From positions 1 to 16,750 of the forward strand of contig DATJTV010000170.1 in the NCBI GenBank assembly GCA_035503055.1: a DNA stretch of 16,750 nucleotides, written 5' to 3'. Both the position numbers and the translations under genes were made by a program. Origin of the DNA: JAKAWQ01 sp035503055. GTDB lineage: Bacteria > Pseudomonadota > Alphaproteobacteria > Acetobacterales > Acetobacteraceae. Positions 14,769 through 16,750 of this stretch are shown here, piece by piece; the first letter of the stretch is position 1, and every line of letters begins with the position of its first letter. The notes under the pieces were generated by a model that was not told the DNA's origin, did not search any database, and saw only the letters and a list, made by a program, of their open reading frames with translations.

Positions 14769-15476
14769 TCAACTCCTATCGGTTCCCTCCCGCCAGCGCC
14801 GCCAGCCCGCCTCACGCAGACGGCACGCCGGACAGCTCCCGCAGCCGAACCCCCACTCGTGCCGGACCGTCCGCTCGCCGCGGTAGCAGCTCAGCGTCCC
14901 CTCGACGATCAGCGAAACCAGCCGCTCGCCGCCCAATTGCTCGGCCAGCCGCCAGGTCGCCGCCTTGTCGATCCACATCAGCGGCGTCTCGACGACGAAG
15001 CGGCGCTCCATGCCGAGATTGAGCGCGAGCTGCATCGCCTTCAGGGAGTCGTCGCGGCAGTCCGGGTAGCCCGAATAGTCCGTCTCGCACATCCCGCCGA
15101 CCAGCCGCTTGAGACCGCGCCGATAGGCAATCGCCGCGGCATAGATGAAAAACAGGAGGTTGCGGCCCGGAACGAAGGTGTTGGGCAAACCAGAACTGGT
15201 CATCGCGATCTCGACCGGCCCGGTGAGCGCGGTCTCGCCGATCGCGCTCATCCCGCCCCGCATATCCACCCGATGATCGGGGCCGAGCGCGCCGCGCCAG
15301 CCGCCCAGCGCCTCGATCCCGGCGCGCAAGCCCTCGCGGCAGTCGAGTTCGGCCCGATGGCGCTGGCCGTAATCGAACCCCACCGTCTCCACGCGCTCGA
15401 ACCGGGCGAGCGCCCAGGCGAGGCAGGTCGCGGAATCCTGCCCGCCCGAGAGCAGCACCAGCGCCCCTTCCTCCAT
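14769..15476 (-). CDS. queC: 7-cyano-7-deazaguanine synthase QueC
   Basis: This 235-residue ATP-dependent enzyme turns 7-carboxy-7-deazaguanine and ammonia into preQ0, the precursor of queuosine in tRNA. The PP-loop is LLSGGQDSATC (8-18). FDYGQRHRAEL, NTFVPGRN and GGMCETDYSGYPDCR are family signatures. Zinc is bound by C197, C212, C215 and C218 (SCYRG ... GCGSCPACRLR). The ATG at 15476 has an AGGAGG five to ten bases upstream. Other preQ0 genes (queD, queE, folE) are not in the window. It is divergent from the MoeB-like gene, with only 47 bp between the two starts (15477-15523) for both promoters. Confidence 0.97.
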   Translation of the reverse strand: MEEGALVLLSGGQDSATCLAWALARFERVETVGFDYGQRHRAELDCREGLRAGIEALGGWRGALGPDHRVDMRGGMSAIGETALTGPVEIAMTSSGLPNTFVPGRNLLFFIYAAAIAYRRGLKRLVGGMCETDYSGYPDCRDDSLKAMQLALNLGMERRFVVETPLMWIDKAATWRLAEQLGGERLVSLIVEGTLSCYRGERTVRHEWGFGCGSCPACRLREAGWRRWREGTDRS

Positions 15477-15523
15477 CGTCCCTCCTCTTCGTCCACGGCC
15501 CCACCGCGCCTATCTTCCAGACC

Positions 15524-16348
15524 ATGGCACCCGCGCTCACCGAGGACGAGATCCAGCGCTACTCCCGCCACATCCTGCTCGAGGAGGTGGGCGGCATCGG
15601 CCAGGCGAAGCTCAAGGCGGCGCGTGTGCTGGTCGTCGGCGCCGGCGGGCTGGGCTCGCCGCTCGTCCTCTATCTCGCCGCCGCCGGCGTCGGGCGGATC
15701 GGCATCGTCGATGACGACCGGGTCGAGCTTTCCAACCTCCAGCGCCAGATCGCCCACCGGACCGACGGGCTCGGCCTTGCCAAGGCCCACTCCGCCGCCG
15801 CCGCCGCGCGAGCGATCAACCCCGCCGTCACGATCGAGCCGCACGCCGCCCGGATCGACGCCGCCAACGCGCTCGCAATGATCGGCGGCTACGACATCGT
15901 CTGCGACGGCTCGGACAATTTCGCGACGCGCTTCCTTCTCGCCGACGCCTGCTTCCTCGCCCGCCGCACCCTCGTCTCGGCCGCGGTCCTGCGCTTCGAG
16001 GGCCAGCTCTCGGTCTTCAAGCCGCACGCCGGCCCCGAGGCGCCCTGCTATCGCTGCCTCTATCCCGAGCCGCCCCCCGAAGGCATGGTCCCGACCTGCT
16101 CCGAGGCCGGCGTGATGGGCGCGGTCACGGGCGTGATGGGAACGCTGCAGGCGACCGAGGTGCTGAAGGAGATTCTCGGGATCGGCGAGAGCCTCTCGGG
16201 CCGGCTCCTGATCTGGGACGCGCTCGCCGCGCGCATGCGCGTGGTCCGCCTCAAGCGCGACCCCGCGTGCCTGCTCTGCGGCGAAGCGGGCGAGATCCAC
16301 GACCTCTCCGCGCACGCCGACGCCACGGCCGCCGCCTGTGCCGTCTGA
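15524..16348 (+). CDS. moeB: MoeB/ThiF-type sulfur-carrier adenylyltransferase
   Basis: This 274-residue E1-like enzyme activates the C-terminal glycine of a ubiquitin-fold sulfur carrier (MoaD for molybdopterin or ThiS for thiamine) by adenylation. It opens with LTEDEIQRYSRHILLEEVGG. The nucleotide loop is GAGGLGSP (39-46), and DDDRVELSNLQRQ (63-75), K87 and D131 in CDGSDNFATR match the ATP-binding set. Zinc cysteines are C175/C178 (CYRC) and C249/C252 (CLLC). C192 in VPTCSEAGV aligns with the reactive cysteine of ThiF. No C-terminal rhodanese domain is present. The symbol is a best guess, since MoeB, ThiF and HesA cannot be separated by motifs alone and no carrier gene is adjacent. No clear ribosome site is seen. 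Confidence 0.88.
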   Translation: MAPALTEDEIQRYSRHILLEEVGGIGQAKLKAARVLVVGAGGLGSPLVLYLAAAGVGRIGIVDDDRVELSNLQRQIAHRTDGLGLAKAHSAAAAARAINPAVTIEPHAARIDAANALAMIGGYDIVCDGSDNFATRFLLADACFLARRTLVSAAVLRFEGQLSVFKPHAGPEAPCYRCLYPEPPPEGMVPTCSEAGVMGAVTGVMGTLQATEVLKEILGIGESLSGRLLIWDALAARMRVVRLKRDPACLLCGEAGEIHDLSAHADATAAACAV

Positions 16349-16724
16349 GCGCCTGCTCGGCATCCTCCTGCTCTCGGGCCGGCACGATCGCGCGCACTAC
16401 GCCTTCGTGCTCGCAACCGGCGCGGCTGCGCTCGGGCGCACGGTCGTCCTCTTCGCGACAAATCTCGGCTGCCACGCCCTGCTCGCCGACTGGTCAGGGC
16501 TCGACGATGCCGGGCGCGACGCGGTCATCCGCACCCGCGGCGTCGCCGGGCTCGACAGCTTACGCGAGGCCGCCGCCGATCTCTCCGTGCGCATGATCGC
16601 CTGCGAGGCGGGCTTGCGCGCCGAGGCGCTCGAAGGGGCCGCCCTTCTGCGCGGCGTCGAGGTCGCGGGCATCGCGACCTTCCTCGAAGCGGTGGGCGAG
16701 GGACAGCTTCTATCCGTCGGATGA
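16338..16724 (+). CDS. DsrE-like family protein
   Basis: This 128-residue cytoplasmic protein looks like the DsrE/DsrF (YchN-like) fold. An N-terminal strand LLGILLLSG is followed by DRAHYAFVLATGAAALGRTVVLFAT, which is the usual order of helix and second strand. A cysteine-containing MIACEAGLRAE (C89) sits where many family members keep their functional cysteine, and VEVAGIATFLEAVGEGQLLSV is the typical ending. C45 is a second cysteine. Relatives act in sulfur relay or have unknown roles. The GTG at 16338 overlaps the MoeB-like gene by 11 bp, so the two are translated together, which fits a role in sulfur handling, though that is inference. Its stop overlaps a further ATG. Confidence 0.78.
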   Translation: MPSERLLGILLLSGRHDRAHYAFVLATGAAALGRTVVLFATNLGCHALLADWSGLDDAGRDAVIRTRGVAGLDSLREAAADLSVRMIACEAGLRAEALEGAALLRGVEVAGIATFLEAVGEGQLLSVG

Positions 16725-16750
16725 GCAATCGGAAACTTGACCCGGCGCCC
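16721..16750 (+). CDS. Start of a further gene (partial at the window edge)
   Basis: An ATG overlaps the DsrE-like TGA stop as ATGA, and the frame stays open for the ten codons left in the window (MSNRKLDPAP). The overlap style matches the other coupled junctions here, which suggests a real downstream operon member. Ten residues are too few to identify it, and a chance ATG cannot be excluded. Confidence 0.4.
   Translation, partial: MSNRKLDPAP

Noticed and set aside
14859..15881. 340-codon plus-strand open frame opposite queC
   Set aside because: Antisense to queC, whose PP-loop and four zinc cysteines are intact; the composition is shadow-like.
1..16750. Mobile element, CRISPR array, tRNA or defence system
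   Set aside because: Read for repeats, transposase or integrase motifs, cloverleaf-like segments and nuclease/helicase cassettes; all space is filled by core metabolic genes and none was seen.

Overview
The window is a GC-rich, densely coded bacterial chromosome segment. The best guess is an alphaproteobacterium of the Rhodospirillales/Acetobacteraceae type. The basis is the protein style, the pyrC-plsY-dprA-topA-rnr order, a cysteine-free L33, and a NadQ/NrtR-type regulator next to quinolinate genes. This is inference from remembered families, not a search. I saw no insertion sequence, prophage, CRISPR array, tRNA or rRNA.

Left block (1-8426, all + strand): the 3' end of a dihydroorotase, then plsY, dprA, topA, an RNase R, a secreted S41/PDZ protease, and rpmG after a 166-bp gap. 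Three junctions (pyrC/plsY, plsY/dprA, rnr/S41) are 4-base GTGA stop/start overlaps, so this reads as a translationally coupled housekeeping operon. The RNase R is odd: its catalytic core is intact, but about 120 N-terminal residues, including the helix-turn-helix, are missing.

Centre (8470-12353, + strand): a stand-alone TRAP solute-binding protein, then a Nudix-like/winged-helix regulator (NadQ/NrtR type), then nadA and nadC. A perfect 7-bp inverted repeat around a TATAT core lies just upstream of nadA, over a possible -10 box, and is the obvious candidate operator. nadB is absent between nadA and nadC, so iminoaspartate must be made by an enzyme encoded elsewhere. An 18-bp perfect palindrome covers the nadC stop codon, where a minus-strand operon converges.

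Right block (12368-16750): a minus-strand pair, an L-threonate-dehydrogenase-like (LtnD) enzyme followed by a small GFA/CENP-V zinc protein. Then come panC (+), queC (-, convergent with panC), and a divergent + strand run of a MoeB/ThiF-type E1-like enzyme, an overlapping DsrE-like protein and the first codons of another gene. The longest non-coding stretch is the 249-bp divergent gap between ltnD and panC.

Most of the window is ordinary core metabolism. The points most worth following are the nadA operator with its degenerate-Nudix regulator, the missing nadB, the N-terminally short RNase R and the orphan TRAP binding protein beside the NAD regulator.
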